The notes under the pieces: generated by a model
Database searches by the model: none
Seen by the model: only the letters and a program-made list of their open reading frames with translations
Told to the model about the DNA's origin: nothing
Shown here: in pieces, positions 42,581-51,309 of the stretch
How the letters are laid out: every line of letters begins with the position of its first letter
Position numbering within the stretch: the first letter of the stretch is position 1
Assembly: GCF_030123065.1 (NCBI RefSeq)
Contig: NZ_CP126093.1
Location: 2,794,001 to 2,858,000 of the forward strand
DNA from: Neobacillus sp. DY30
GTDB lineage: Bacteria > Bacillota > Bacilli > Bacillales > Cytobacillaceae
Direction of reading: 5' to 3'
Length of the DNA stretch: 64,000 nt
Made by a program: the position numbers and the translations under genes

Positions 42581-43498
42581 CTATTTCTTACTTTTTTTAA
42601 ATATTTTTGTGAATAACTTAGTAAGACTATTTTGTTCTCTTTTTAATTCTAAAATATCATTAGCAATATTCTCTAGTTTTTGAGATAAAGAAGACAGCTC
42701 TACATTTTCTTTTTTTAATATTGAAATATCATTAGCAATATTCTCTAGTTTTTGAGATAAAGAAGACAGTTCTACATTTTCTTTTTTTAATACTGAAATA
42801 TGATTAGCAATATTCTCTAGTTTTTGAGATAAAGAAGACAGCTCTACATTTTCTTTTTTTAATTCTGAAAGATCATTAGCAATATTCTCTAGTTTTTGAG
42901 ATAAAGAAGGCAGCTCTACAATATCTTTTTTTAATTCTGAAAGATCAATAGCGATATTCTCAAGTTTTTGAGATAAAGAAGACCACTTTTTATTTTCTTG
43001 TTTTTCAGAAACTTTAGATACTGGAAGTGTAGGGTTTTGCTTAATTTTACTAAGTCCCGCAACAGAGTTCATGAGCGAATCGTTTTTTAGAAGAGTTGTT
43101 GTCAGCTGCATGATCGAATTCAAATCCATCGAATTTTCATTTTTCACTAAATTGTTGGTGAGATTCTTGAGAGTCTCCTTATCTACATTATTATCTGAAA
43201 TATTATTAGCGATATTCTCCAGTTTTTGAGATAAAGAAGACAACTCTGGATTTTCTTGTTTTTCAGAAACTTCAGATTCAGGAAGTGTAGAATTTTGCTT
43301 AATTTTACTAATTCCCGCAACAGAATTCATGATCGAATCGTTATTTAGAAGATTTTTTGCCAGCTGCATGATCGAACTTAAATCCATCGAATTTGCATCT
43401 TTTACTAAATTGTTGGTGAGATTCTTGATAGTCTCCTTATCTACATTATTATCCGTATTCTGTACACTATTTTCATTAATGATTTCATTATCATTCAT
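42581..43498 (-). CDS. Repeat-rich coiled-coil protein of unknown function
   Basis: This gene encodes 305 residues with two levels of repetition. An 86-residue block beginning DNNVDKET is present twice (from residues 16 and 102). Then a 24-residue unit around SLSQKLENIANDISxLKKEN occurs in an unbroken run (six copies of SLSQKLENIA in all). The 24-residue unit has heptad-like leucine and isoleucine spacing, so a long coiled coil is expected. There is no signal peptide or membrane segment; the tail KLFTKIFKKSKK is basic. ATG at 43498 is preceded by AAGGTGGTT. It has its own AT-rich composition. I do not recognise the family. Confidence 0.75.
   Translation of the reverse strand: MNDNEIINENSVQNTDNNVDKETIKNLTNNLVKDANSMDLSSIMQLAKNLLNNDSIMNSVAGISKIKQNSTLPESEVSEKQENPELSSLSQKLENIANNISDNNVDKETLKNLTNNLVKNENSMDLNSIMQLTTTLLKNDSLMNSVAGLSKIKQNPTLPVSKVSEKQENKKWSSLSQKLENIAIDLSELKKDIVELPSLSQKLENIANDLSELKKENVELSSLSQKLENIANHISVLKKENVELSSLSQKLENIANDISILKKENVELSSLSQKLENIANDILELKREQNSLTKLFTKIFKKSKK
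42671..43000 (-). repeat. 72-bp tandem repeats inside the coiled-coil gene
   Basis: The string CTCTAGTTTTTGAGATAAAG recurs at 42671, 42743 and 42815 and onwards in steps of exactly 72 bases, with few changes between neighbouring copies. The period equals 24 codons, so copy changes would keep the frame. Confidence 0.88.
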
Positions 43499-43761
43499 TA
43501 TTTAACCACCTTTTTATTTCTAAGATGAATATGTTCAGAAATTTTATTATATCTTATGTGGTTTGACTTAAAATGTAGTGTGTTAATATCATCATGGAAG
43601 GAAAAATAATCTTCTATATTTATTCACTCATCCATTACGAATTCCTAAAAGTTCGTCTCAGTTTGCTGATGCGATTTTACGCAGGGCTCCTATGCTATTT
43701 ATTCACTCAAATATCAGTCCAAATGAATACTCTATAGTAAACATGCTATGGAGGTGTATTT

Positions 43762-44529
43762 ATGTATCCTTTAGATAGAAATAAAGGTTTTGAAAGTCAT
43801 TTTTCTCGATACGGATCAACGTTAGTTTATAAGACTTCAAGCGCTTATCAAGATATTTACGTTATGGATCGAAACGAATACGAAGGAACGCGAGGGAAAT
43901 TCCGAATACTTCAATTTACATCTGATGCTGTCCAAGGAGTAATAAATTTGGAACAACCGCATTGCCTGGTCGCTTCATACAGTCGAATCACCGTTGAACT
44001 AATTGATCACTATGCATCTGATTTTAAAAAAGGATTTATTATTGGCCATGGAATTGGCACTGTGAGCTCTTATTACTCGCATAAATATTTGGTAACAGCG
44101 GAGATTGACCCGATGGTCGTCGAGGTATCCAAGAAGTACTTTGGACATACGGGAAAAAACGTGGAAGTCGGTGATGGACTAGCACTCTTAAAAACTCAGG
44201 AGGTACAATCTCAGGATATCATTTTTTTGGATGCATACAGCAGCAATGAAATTCCGATTCACCTAACAACAAAAGAGTTTTTTACTCTGACAAACGAAAA
44301 GCTGTCCGACAAAGGAATACTAATCATGAATTATATTGGAAAGGTAAGAAAGGATGAATTCTTGCAGTCGCTATACGCGAAGATTTCAAAAATCTATCCC
44401 TACGTGAAGCTGTTTGCTACCAATCCCAAGAAAAGATCTAAACAAAATATTTTTTTCGTTGCAAGTCGGCGCGTACTGGAGGACTATTTACCTCGTGAGG
44501 CGACCCCGTTGCAGATTATGGGTGAATAG
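43762..44529 (+). CDS. Spermidine synthase-like methyltransferase-fold protein
   Basis: This gene encodes 255 residues. It has the Rossmann fold of the spermidine synthase family: GFIIGHGIGTVSSYYSHK as glycine-rich loop, VTAEIDPMVVEVSKKYFG as motif II, VGDGLALLK, and FLDAYSSNEIPIHLTTKEFF with the family's Asp. The N-terminal beta domain is short and the polyamine-binding residues are not obvious. Many such proteins are not true spermidine synthases. ATG at 43762 follows GGAGGTG. It stands alone. Confidence 0.8.
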   Translation: MYPLDRNKGFESHFSRYGSTLVYKTSSAYQDIYVMDRNEYEGTRGKFRILQFTSDAVQGVINLEQPHCLVASYSRITVELIDHYASDFKKGFIIGHGIGTVSSYYSHKYLVTAEIDPMVVEVSKKYFGHTGKNVEVGDGLALLKTQEVQSQDIIFLDAYSSNEIPIHLTTKEFFTLTNEKLSDKGILIMNYIGKVRKDEFLQSLYAKISKIYPYVKLFATNPKKRSKQNIFFVASRRVLEDYLPREATPLQIMGE

Positions 44530-44683
44530 GTGTGAGTATCAATCTTCTTAGCACAATAACCAGAATTTCATAAATTGAGTTATCTAACTAGAACCTATCG
44601 CTCTCTTTCAACATAGCTTGTCTAATATAAGGGGATGAAAAAAAATTTCCTTATATAAAATGATAGAAAGGGGGCGATGACCA

Positions 44684-44833
44684 ATGGCAGGACAAACTTG
44701 TACTGTAAGTCTGGTTGAAATTGTTATAGCACTGCTATTGTTTTTGGCTTTGGTAGTGGCAATTTTGCTCGGCGCTCGTCCGGACGTTATTGAATGTCTT
44801 CAAGAATGCTTAGCTACTACTCTTTGCTTATAA
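44684..44833 (+). CDS. Small hydrophobic peptide with C-terminal cysteines
   Basis: This gene encodes 49 residues. ATG at 44684 follows AAAGGGGG. The layout is a short N-terminus with one Cys, a single long hydrophobic helix (VEIVIALLLFLALVVAILLG), and a tail with three cysteines (DVIECLQECLATTLCL). A terminator follows at 44864-44901, so it is a complete small transcription unit. The family is not recognised. A membrane-inserted peptide, a spore component or a bacteriocin-like peptide are all possible. Confidence 0.55.
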   Translation: MAGQTCTVSLVEIVIALLLFLALVVAILLGARPDVIECLQECLATTLCL

Positions 44834-44863
44834 TTTAGGCAGGATTTAAATGCGTAGTCTATT

Positions 44864-44901
44864 AAAGGATCTTCTTAGTCTAGTCTAAGAGGATCTTTTT
44901 T
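44864..44901 (+). terminator. Terminator after the small peptide gene
   Basis: AAAGGATC with TCTTAG pairs with CTAAGA and GATCTTT; six T residues end it. Confidence 0.82.
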
Positions 44902-45131
44902 ATTCCATAACGTTATTTTGCTTATACCAACCATTTGGAACATAAATAGTCTATTGGTAAGTAAATATTCTCAAAAAGGTGGTTATCTCAATGACGAACA
45001 GCAATGTGGAATTATGATATATCGTATTTTTTTAAATGAATTTTCTATCGTAGATGTAATTCATCTATATTATGAAAAGGAAATGCTAAATAATATTGAG
45101 CAGACTACAAACAAAGTGGAGTATAATTAGA

Positions 45132-45259
45132 ATGCTCACTGTTGCATCTCTAAATAGGAGTAGATCTAAATTGAGATGTGTAGTTTATGTTAGAGTTTCA
45201 ACCATCATGATGAACAAAAAAACAGCTTAGAAAATCACAACCAAAAACGATATGTATAA
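45132..45259 (+). pseudogene. N-terminal fragment of a large serine recombinase, frameshifted
   Basis: From ATG at 45132 the frame reads through KLRCVVYVRVST, the start of the resolvase domain of large serine recombinases with the catalytic Ser in RVST. Immediately after (about 45211) the text continues one frame over as HHDEQKNSLENHNQKRYV, the expected DEQ..SLENQ block, and stops at 45257-45259. Everything downstream is missing: the nucleotidyltransferase gene begins at once. It is the scar of a lost site-specific recombinase or mobile element. Confidence 0.78.
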
Positions 45260-45269
45260 GGTGATAAAA

Positions 45270-45866
45270 ATGGAAGCAATCGTCCTAGCTGCTGGATATT
45301 CCAGCCGAGCGAAAGCATTTAAAATGACTTTACCACTGGGGCAAATGAGCGTGTTGGAGCAAACAATCCTTAAATTTGATGGATTATGCAGCAGAGTCAT
45401 CGTGGTAGCTGGGTTTCAAGCGGAAATAATCCAAGAAGAAATTGCAAAAATCAGTAGTAAAAATGCCTATTCTTTTCAGATAAAATTTGTTTACAATGAA
45501 AACTTTGATCAGGGAATGTTTACTTCCATTCAAAAGGGCTGCAACGAAATTAAGGCTACAAGCTTCTTTATTACACCTGGAGATTGTCCACTTGTGAAAA
45601 AAGAGACACTTCAGCTTATCGCAGACCATAAAGGGAACATAGTGATTCCTAGCTTTCATTATAAAGGTGGACATCCTATCAAGTTATTAAAAGAAGTAAA
45701 ACAAAAAATTCTCGAAACTGATCCGGAAAGTAATTTACGTGTAGTCCTGAATGGTTTTGAAAAGGAATATATAAATGTAGATGACCCAGGAATACTCATG
45801 GATGTTGATACGAAGGAGGATTACCAAAGAGCAGTTCAGTATTATCACGATTATTTTTCTAAATAA
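45270..45866 (+). CDS. MocA-like nucleotidyltransferase for molybdenum cofactor
   Basis: This gene encodes 198 residues. ATG at 45270 follows AAGGTGATAA. The MobA/MocA signature AIVLAAGYSSRAKAFKMTLP opens the protein; the usual GxxxRMGxxK is loosened to SSRAKAFK. FITPGDCPLVKKETL holds the metal-binding Asp, and HYKGGHPIKL follows. Such enzymes add CMP or GMP to molybdopterin; next to a molybdenum hydroxylase the cytidylyltransferase (MocA/PucB) role is most likely. It starts the Mo hydroxylase cluster but a terminator (45879-45942) separates it from the large subunit gene. Confidence 0.85.
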   Translation: MEAIVLAAGYSSRAKAFKMTLPLGQMSVLEQTILKFDGLCSRVIVVAGFQAEIIQEEIAKISSKNAYSFQIKFVYNENFDQGMFTSIQKGCNEIKATSFFITPGDCPLVKKETLQLIADHKGNIVIPSFHYKGGHPIKLLKEVKQKILETDPESNLRVVLNGFEKEYINVDDPGILMDVDTKEDYQRAVQYYHDYFSK

Positions 45867-45878
45867 ATTAATATTTGC

Positions 45879-45942
45879 GCAGCTCAATTTAATCCACTTG
45901 TTTTATTATAAACAGGCAGATTGGAAGGAGCTGCTTTTTTTT
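45879..45942 (+). terminator. Terminator after the MocA-like gene
   Basis: GCAGCTC and GAGCTGC form the base of a long-looped hairpin followed by eight T residues. The rest of the gap to 46159 holds a possible TATAAT box at 46029-46034. Confidence 0.65.
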
Positions 45943-46159
45943 AATTGTTTATTGCTAATAGAAAACCGAAAATGAAATTCTTTGTCAAACTCTCTTACAT
46001 AGTTAGCTAAAGTTTCCCGACATTAAAATATAATGAAAAGAACTAATTTCTTTAATGAAAGTAATCATAAAACATCATCCTCATTGATAAAATCGTAGGA
46101 AGAGGCTTCTATTAATCATGTATTTTTTATAAACATCAGTCGAAGGGTGTTGTTGGAAT

Positions 46160-48322
46160 GTGAATCTTAAAGACATAAGCACCTCAGTGCCCAGAAAGGA
46201 CCATAAAGGAAAGGTATCTGGCCAGTTGGCCTATATTAGTGACGTAAAAGTGGAAAATATGGTTTATGGTGTTTTATATAGATCTCCCATTGCATACGGT
46301 AAAATCAAATCCATTCAATTACCAAACCTTCCAGAAGGATATGAGGCGGTTGGAGCAGAGGAGATCCCCGGACCAAATTACGTAAAAATAATTAAAGATG
46401 ATCAGCCCATATTCGCCAATGAGTGGGTCACATATATTGGTGAGCCGATTCTCATGCTCGTTGGAGAAGACCTAGAAATTCTGTACCGCTTGTTAGAAGT
46501 AGTGAAGGTTGAACTGGAAGAACATAAGGCTATTTATACGCTGGATGAAGCAATTAAACAAAAGTCAGCTCCAGGGGTTACGATGGCAAACTATGAATTT
46601 GGGGAAAGCTTAGATAGCATTTCAGCTATCGAGCAGGAAGCTCATCAGATCATTGAAGAAGAGTATTATACAGGTTATCAAGAGCATGTTTACCTTGAGC
46701 CGCAAGGAATGCTAGCCATTTATAAGGATGATGAAATTGTCGTCCAAGGATCAATGCAATGTCTTTATTATATAAAAAATGCTTTGTTAAGTGCCTTAGC
46801 ATGTGGTGACGATGACGTAAGAGTGGTTCAAAGTCCAACTGGCGGAGGGTTTGGCGGGAAAGAAGAGTTTCCGTCGATGATGGCGTGTCACGTAGCCGTT
46901 GCCGCAAAAGCAGTCAAAAAATCAGTCATGCTCGTGTTCGACCGGTCTGAGGATATGGTCGTAACAACGAAACGGCACCCAGCCAAACTCAAGTATCGAA
47001 CAGCGATTGATAAGGAAGGAAATATTCTGAGCATGTATGTGGAGATTTATCTTGATGGCGGAGCGAACGTGGGATTGAGCTCAGTCGTGCTGCAGCGCGC
47101 ATTACTAAACAGTGCCGGTGTTTATAAAATTCCGCATTTTCACGCAAAAGGATATGTCTTAAAAACCAATACCGTTCCGAATGGTGCCTTCAGAGGCTTT
47201 GGGGCTCCACAAAGCTTTGCTGGAATCGAAAGTCATATCGGTCATCTTAGTAAACGAGCAAACATCGACCCACTTGAATATAAACAAAAATACCTCGTCA
47301 AACAGGGAGACCCCACGATCACCAAAGGAAATTTCCGCGACCCAATATTAATGGAAGAAATGATTGAGGACTTGCTTAACGCGTCCGATTACAAAAACAA
47401 AAAAGCAGAGTTTCAAACGTTCAATCAACAAAATCAGCGCTATAAAAAAGGGATTGGAACGTCGTTGTTCCTCCACGGCTGTGGGTTTACAGGCAGCGGT
47501 GAACGAGATCATATTAAAGCAAAGGTGAAGCTTGTTAAATCAAAAGACGATAGGGTGTCACTTAAAATATCAAATTCTGATATGGGACAAGGTATTTTCA
47601 CAACCCTAAGTAAGATTGTCGCCAAAGAACTTGATCTTCCATACGAGGAAATATCGTTCCCTTATCCCGATACAAAGGAAGTTCCAGATTCTGGTCCGAC
47701 AGTAGCCTCCAGAACGACCATGATTGTTGGGAAATTACTTGAACGAGCCGCGAAAAAACTGAAGGCACAGTGGCAACCAGGGGTTGAACAGGAAGTGGTG
47801 GAAGACTATGTTCACCGTGAAATGATTCCGTGGGATGAAAAAAACTTCACGGGAGACGCCTATCCGGCTTATTCATGGGGTGTAAATTTTGTAGAGGTAG
47901 AAGTTGATACATTGACAGGGAATGTAAAATTAGAAAAAGTATATGCCAATTATGAAGTAGGGAAGGTCATCGATGACCGTGTGATGAAAGGCCAAATTGA
48001 CGGCGGCTTAGCACAAGGATTAGCGTACGGATATCTAGAGAAGATGACTTCAAAACAAGGTAAAATTCAACAAAAGAGCATATCCGATTATGGACCTCCC
48101 ACATCAATGGACGTAGTTTCCATTCAAAGCAAGGTCTTTGATAATCCCTATGCCGATGGTCCATATGGGGCGAAGGGTGCAGGTGAATTGACGTTAATTG
48201 GCGGCGCGCCAGCTGTCCAAGCGGCAATTGAGGATGCACTGCAAATTCCTTTTCAGCAAATTCCGGTTACACCTGAAGTCATTATCGAAAGTCTTTTGAT
48301 GAAAGAAGGTGAAGAAGGATGA
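46160..48322 (+). CDS. Molybdenum hydroxylase, large (molybdopterin-binding) subunit
   Basis: This gene encodes 720 residues. A GTG start at 46160 follows GAAGGGTG. Molybdenum-site blocks are in order: SPTGGGFGGKEE, VPNGAFRGFGAPQ, NSDMGQGIFTTL and the C-terminal GAKGAGELTLIGG, whose Glu is the catalytic base of the xanthine oxidase family. It works with the 2Fe-2S and FAD subunits encoded next. The order and set (MocA-like, large, small, medium, XdhC) resemble the B. subtilis puc xanthine dehydrogenase genes, but nicotinate or other heteroaromatic substrates are also possible. It overlaps the next gene by 4 bases. Confidence 0.92.
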   Translation: MNLKDISTSVPRKDHKGKVSGQLAYISDVKVENMVYGVLYRSPIAYGKIKSIQLPNLPEGYEAVGAEEIPGPNYVKIIKDDQPIFANEWVTYIGEPILMLVGEDLEILYRLLEVVKVELEEHKAIYTLDEAIKQKSAPGVTMANYEFGESLDSISAIEQEAHQIIEEEYYTGYQEHVYLEPQGMLAIYKDDEIVVQGSMQCLYYIKNALLSALACGDDDVRVVQSPTGGGFGGKEEFPSMMACHVAVAAKAVKKSVMLVFDRSEDMVVTTKRHPAKLKYRTAIDKEGNILSMYVEIYLDGGANVGLSSVVLQRALLNSAGVYKIPHFHAKGYVLKTNTVPNGAFRGFGAPQSFAGIESHIGHLSKRANIDPLEYKQKYLVKQGDPTITKGNFRDPILMEEMIEDLLNASDYKNKKAEFQTFNQQNQRYKKGIGTSLFLHGCGFTGSGERDHIKAKVKLVKSKDDRVSLKISNSDMGQGIFTTLSKIVAKELDLPYEEISFPYPDTKEVPDSGPTVASRTTMIVGKLLERAAKKLKAQWQPGVEQEVVEDYVHREMIPWDEKNFTGDAYPAYSWGVNFVEVEVDTLTGNVKLEKVYANYEVGKVIDDRVMKGQIDGGLAQGLAYGYLEKMTSKQGKIQQKSISDYGPPTSMDVVSIQSKVFDNPYADGPYGAKGAGELTLIGGAPAVQAAIEDALQIPFQQIPVTPEVIIESLLMKEGEEG

Positions 48323-48795
48323 TTACATTTACGCTAAATGGAAGAAAAATAGAAACAGAAGCTCCTCCTACAGCAAGATTGCTAGATGTAATAAGAGATG
48401 AGTATCTGTTAATCGGAACAAAAGAAGGCTGCGGCGAAGGGGAATGCGGAGCATGCAGCGTTTTTGTTAATAACCTTCTGCAAAACAGCTGCCTTATTCC
48501 AATTGGGTCGATTGAAGGAGCGAATGTTGTAACCATTGAAGGAATCATGGATAGTGAACAATTTAAAATCATAGACGAGAGTTATTCAAATGCCGGCGGG
48601 GTACAATGCGGTTACTGCATACCAGGGATGGTTATGGCAAGTGCAGCTTTATTGTCCAATAATCCTCATCCTTCAGAAGATGAAATACGCGAAGGGATTT
48701 CCGGAAATCTGTGCCGATGTACGGGCTACAATATGATTGTCGATGCGATCAACTCTGCAGCGAAAAAAGGGGACGGCTTATGGCAGAAAAAATAA
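48319..48795 (+). CDS. Molybdenum hydroxylase, 2Fe-2S subunit
   Basis: This gene encodes 158 residues. The plant-type cluster is bound by Cys38, Cys43, Cys46 and Cys58 (GCGEGECGACSVF and NSC); the second cluster by Cys97, Cys100, Cys132 and Cys134 (QCGYCIPGM, LCRCTGY). It passes electrons from molybdenum to FAD. ATG at 48319 lies within the end of the large subunit gene; AAGGTGAAGAAGG precedes it. Confidence 0.94.
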   Translation: MITFTLNGRKIETEAPPTARLLDVIRDEYLLIGTKEGCGEGECGACSVFVNNLLQNSCLIPIGSIEGANVVTIEGIMDSEQFKIIDESYSNAGGVQCGYCIPGMVMASAALLSNNPHPSEDEIREGISGNLCRCTGYNMIVDAINSAAKKGDGLWQKK

Positions 48796-49649
48796 CTTCA
48801 TATCGATTTGATCAATTAGATCAAACGTTGAGCCAAATGAATAAAGAAGACTGTTTAGTTATGGCTGGTGGTACCGATGTGATGGTCCTTCACAAAAGCC
48901 GAAGAGGAGTACCACCGAAAATCCGGAAACCCATTATCTTTATTGACCATCTCACTGAGCTAAAACGGGTGTATCAAAAAGGTGGGGATCTCCATATTGG
49001 TGCCTGCTGTACCTATAGTGAATTAGTTGATGACCCGTTAATCCCCATTCCTTTAAAGAAGGCAATCAAAACCATTGCCGCACCGGCCATTCGAAACAGA
49101 GGGACTTTGGGAGGAAATATTTGCAACGCTTCTCCAGCTGGAGACACACTGCCGTTATTATATGTTTACAACGCAAAGCTATTGCTGCGCTCTGTTAATG
49201 GAGAGCGAATCATACCGATTAGCGATTTTATACAAGGTGTACGCAAGGTGCAACGTGAGTCAAATGAGATACTGGCTGAGATCATACTGCCGTCGGTATT
49301 AGAAGAGGGTGCTCATGTTGTTTTTGAAAAAGTCGGCAACCGCAATGCAGACGCCATTGCCAAAGTAGGATTTGCAGGATATGTCCGTGTAAATGGTGCT
49401 GTCATTGAAGATGTTCGCTTTGCCTTCGGGGCGGTCGGACCTACGATGGTTCGTTCCCTTGATATTGAAAAGAAACTGTGTGGAAAAACATTGCCGCTAT
49501 CAGACTCAGACATCGCGCAGGTAGTGGCAGCCTTCGATAGAATCATAAAACCAATCGACGACCATCGCTCCACTGCTTTATATAGAAAAACAGTGGCTTT
49601 AAATCTATTGCGATATTTTCTTAGTAAGAAGCAATATCAACCAAACTAA
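48780..49649 (+). CDS. Molybdenum hydroxylase, FAD-binding subunit
   Basis: This gene encodes 289 residues. ATG at 48780 overlaps the end of the 2Fe-2S gene by 16 bases; an earlier in-frame start at 48711 lies deep inside that gene and is rejected. FAD contacts are MAGGTDVMVLHK near residue 27 and RGTLGGNICNASPAGDTLP near 106. The C-terminal domain has VGNRNADAIAKVGFAG. It hands electrons to NAD. The three subunits form a complete enzyme. Confidence 0.92.
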   Translation: MAEKITSYRFDQLDQTLSQMNKEDCLVMAGGTDVMVLHKSRRGVPPKIRKPIIFIDHLTELKRVYQKGGDLHIGACCTYSELVDDPLIPIPLKKAIKTIAAPAIRNRGTLGGNICNASPAGDTLPLLYVYNAKLLLRSVNGERIIPISDFIQGVRKVQRESNEILAEIILPSVLEEGAHVVFEKVGNRNADAIAKVGFAGYVRVNGAVIEDVRFAFGAVGPTMVRSLDIEKKLCGKTLPLSDSDIAQVVAAFDRIIKPIDDHRSTALYRKTVALNLLRYFLSKKQYQPN

Positions 49650-49684
49650 GTCAAAAGCAGCATAAAAGGCGAGGAAAGGCAAAA

Positions 49685-49820
49685 CAGAAGATTCCTAGTA
49701 AGATTAGTCCTTCATGTGTGGGATGAAAGACAAATCAGAAGAATTCCCAGTAAGATTAGTCCTTCATGAGTACGATGAAAGACAAATCAGAAGAATTCCC
49801 AGTAAGATTAGTCCTTCATA
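49685..49820 (+). repeat. Tandem repeats of about 52 bp between FAD subunit and xdhC
   Basis: Units begin at 49685, 49736 and 49788 (steps of 51 and 52). The core AGTAAGATTAGTCCTTCAT is identical in all three copies and the third copy breaks off at 49820. The unit length equals that of the unrelated repeat at 37276-37431. No reading frame or clear hairpin explains it. Confidence 0.88.
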
Positions 49821-49852
49821 AGGATTTTCGTGAAAAAGGGGGGAGCTTAATT

Positions 49853-50656
49853 ATGCTATTGATGGAAAAAGTCGCTTTGCTGAATCGTCAAAACGAAACC
49901 TTTGCACTAGCCATGATTATAGAATCAAAGGGCTCAACTCCCAGGCATGTTGGAAAAATGATTGTATACCGCGATGGCACTATAGAAGGCACGGTCGGAG
50001 GAGGCTTGGCAGAACACTATATCATCGAAGAGAGTGTAAAGGCCATTCAAAACGGGAAATCAAAACTCGTTGAATACAAACTAAATCGCCACGCAAAAGA
50101 TGGAATTCAGATGAGTTGTGGCGGAACATTGCGGGTGTTCATTGAGGTGTACACAAGCAGGCCGGAACTGGTTCTGGCTGGAGCTGGTCATTTAGCACAT
50201 GCGTTATCGAAGCTCGCCGATTCCCTGGAATATCCTTATTGCATTGTCGATGACAGGGTTGGTTATGCAACGAAGGAACGCTTCCCAAATGCAACAAACC
50301 TTTTTGTAAACGAGAATATAGAAGACGCTTTACTCGCTGCCAACCTAAATGAAAAGTCTTATGTGATTATTGTGACAAAAGATGGTGATGATCGAGTGTT
50401 AAAAACAGCACTCCAATTTCCGATTGCCTATGTCGGAATGGTTGCCAGCAAGCGCAAGGTAATAACCATATTTGAAAAATTAAAAAGTGAAGGTGTCACA
50501 GAAGAACAGCTTGAGCAGGTTCGTTCTCCTATCGGATTGGAAATTGGCTCCGAAACCACAGCAGAAATTGCCATCAGTATTATTGGTGAGATCATTAAAC
50601 TTACCAGAGAAAATAAGCCTGTAAAAGTGAAACAATTAAATAGATCATTACAATGA
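49853..50656 (+). CDS. XdhC/CoxI family molybdenum hydroxylase maturation protein
   Basis: This gene encodes 267 residues. The ATG at 49853 follows GGGGGGAGC; a longer frame that runs back into the tandem repeats is rejected. The N-terminal XdhC domain has IIESKGSTPRHVGKMIV and TVGGGLAE; the C-terminal Rossmann-like domain has LVLAGAGHLAHALSKLA and YVGMVASKRKV. XdhC proteins bind molybdenum cofactor, protect it and help insert its sulfurated form into the large subunit. It closes the cluster. Confidence 0.9.
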   Translation: MLLMEKVALLNRQNETFALAMIIESKGSTPRHVGKMIVYRDGTIEGTVGGGLAEHYIIEESVKAIQNGKSKLVEYKLNRHAKDGIQMSCGGTLRVFIEVYTSRPELVLAGAGHLAHALSKLADSLEYPYCIVDDRVGYATKERFPNATNLFVNENIEDALLAANLNEKSYVIIVTKDGDDRVLKTALQFPIAYVGMVASKRKVITIFEKLKSEGVTEEQLEQVRSPIGLEIGSETTAEIAISIIGEIIKLTRENKPVKVKQLNRSLQ

Positions 50657-50666
50657 GATACGGTAG

Positions 50667-50701
50667 AAGAGGAGAATCCATAAGGGTAATCCTCTTTTTT
50701 A
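50667..50701 (+). terminator. Terminator after xdhC
   Basis: AAGAGGA and TCCTCTT pair and are followed by six T residues. The next gene is convergent. Confidence 0.75.
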
Positions 50702-50742
50702 TTTAGGGTATCGTATAACAGCACTTTGAGAAAATACTTACG

Positions 50743-51258
50743 TCAAACTCGATATCCTTCATTTTCTAAAATAATCACTTTTTCATTAAAACTGGAATTA
50801 CCAACCTGTATCGTATTTTGTACCAACCGATAAATAGTATCGCAGGAATGCTTGGCACCAATCACTAACAATGGTACACCAATGATATCAATGTGTAACT
50901 TTCTTGAAAATAAACCACCAAGTGACATGGTAAGTGGAACAGTAGGTGATGTATTGGAGAAAATGACTTTTTCATTTACATGAAATTTTTCTAGAAAAAG
51001 TAAAGATATTTCTTTCAACGCCGGGACTACAAGTTTGTCCCTTTTCCGTCCTATGGTGTAAACGGAGTTACCATTTTTATCGGTCCCGTGAAATAAAAGT
51101 TTTCCAAAATCATTATTGGAAAGTTTGTTGAAAAATTGTACATTTAATATTTCTTCTGAAGTTAATTTTCTCTCCGATTGAGGTAATTGTTTTAGATGAT
51201 AGGCGGCAGCCAAAGCGGTTGAATGTGTTCCTGCAAAATCATTATAAATATATATCAT
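50743..51258 (-). CDS. DUF3189 family protein
   Basis: This gene encodes 171 residues. The start MIYIYNDFAGTHSTALAAAYHLKQLP is the hallmark of DUF3189, a family of spore-forming Firmicutes with no known function. GVPLLVIGAKHSCDTIYRLVQ near the C-terminus is also typical. A phosphate-binding-loop-like segment GTHSTALA may bind a nucleotide. ATG at 51258 follows AAGGGATGATT. It ends 51 bases from xdhC's terminator on the other strand. Confidence 0.82.
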   Translation of the reverse strand: MIYIYNDFAGTHSTALAAAYHLKQLPQSERKLTSEEILNVQFFNKLSNNDFGKLLFHGTDKNGNSVYTIGRKRDKLVVPALKEISLLFLEKFHVNEKVIFSNTSPTVPLTMSLGGLFSRKLHIDIIGVPLLVIGAKHSCDTIYRLVQNTIQVGNSSFNEKVIILENEGYRV

Positions 51259-51309
51259 AAATAATCATCCCTTAAGTAAGAGAACATAAAATAGTGCAGC
51301 AACTCGTAT

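Noticed and set aside
44918..45130. A 70-codon frame before the recombinase remnant
   Set aside because: It has a weak start, odd composition and no family likeness. It may be part of the decayed element, but I cannot support it as a gene.
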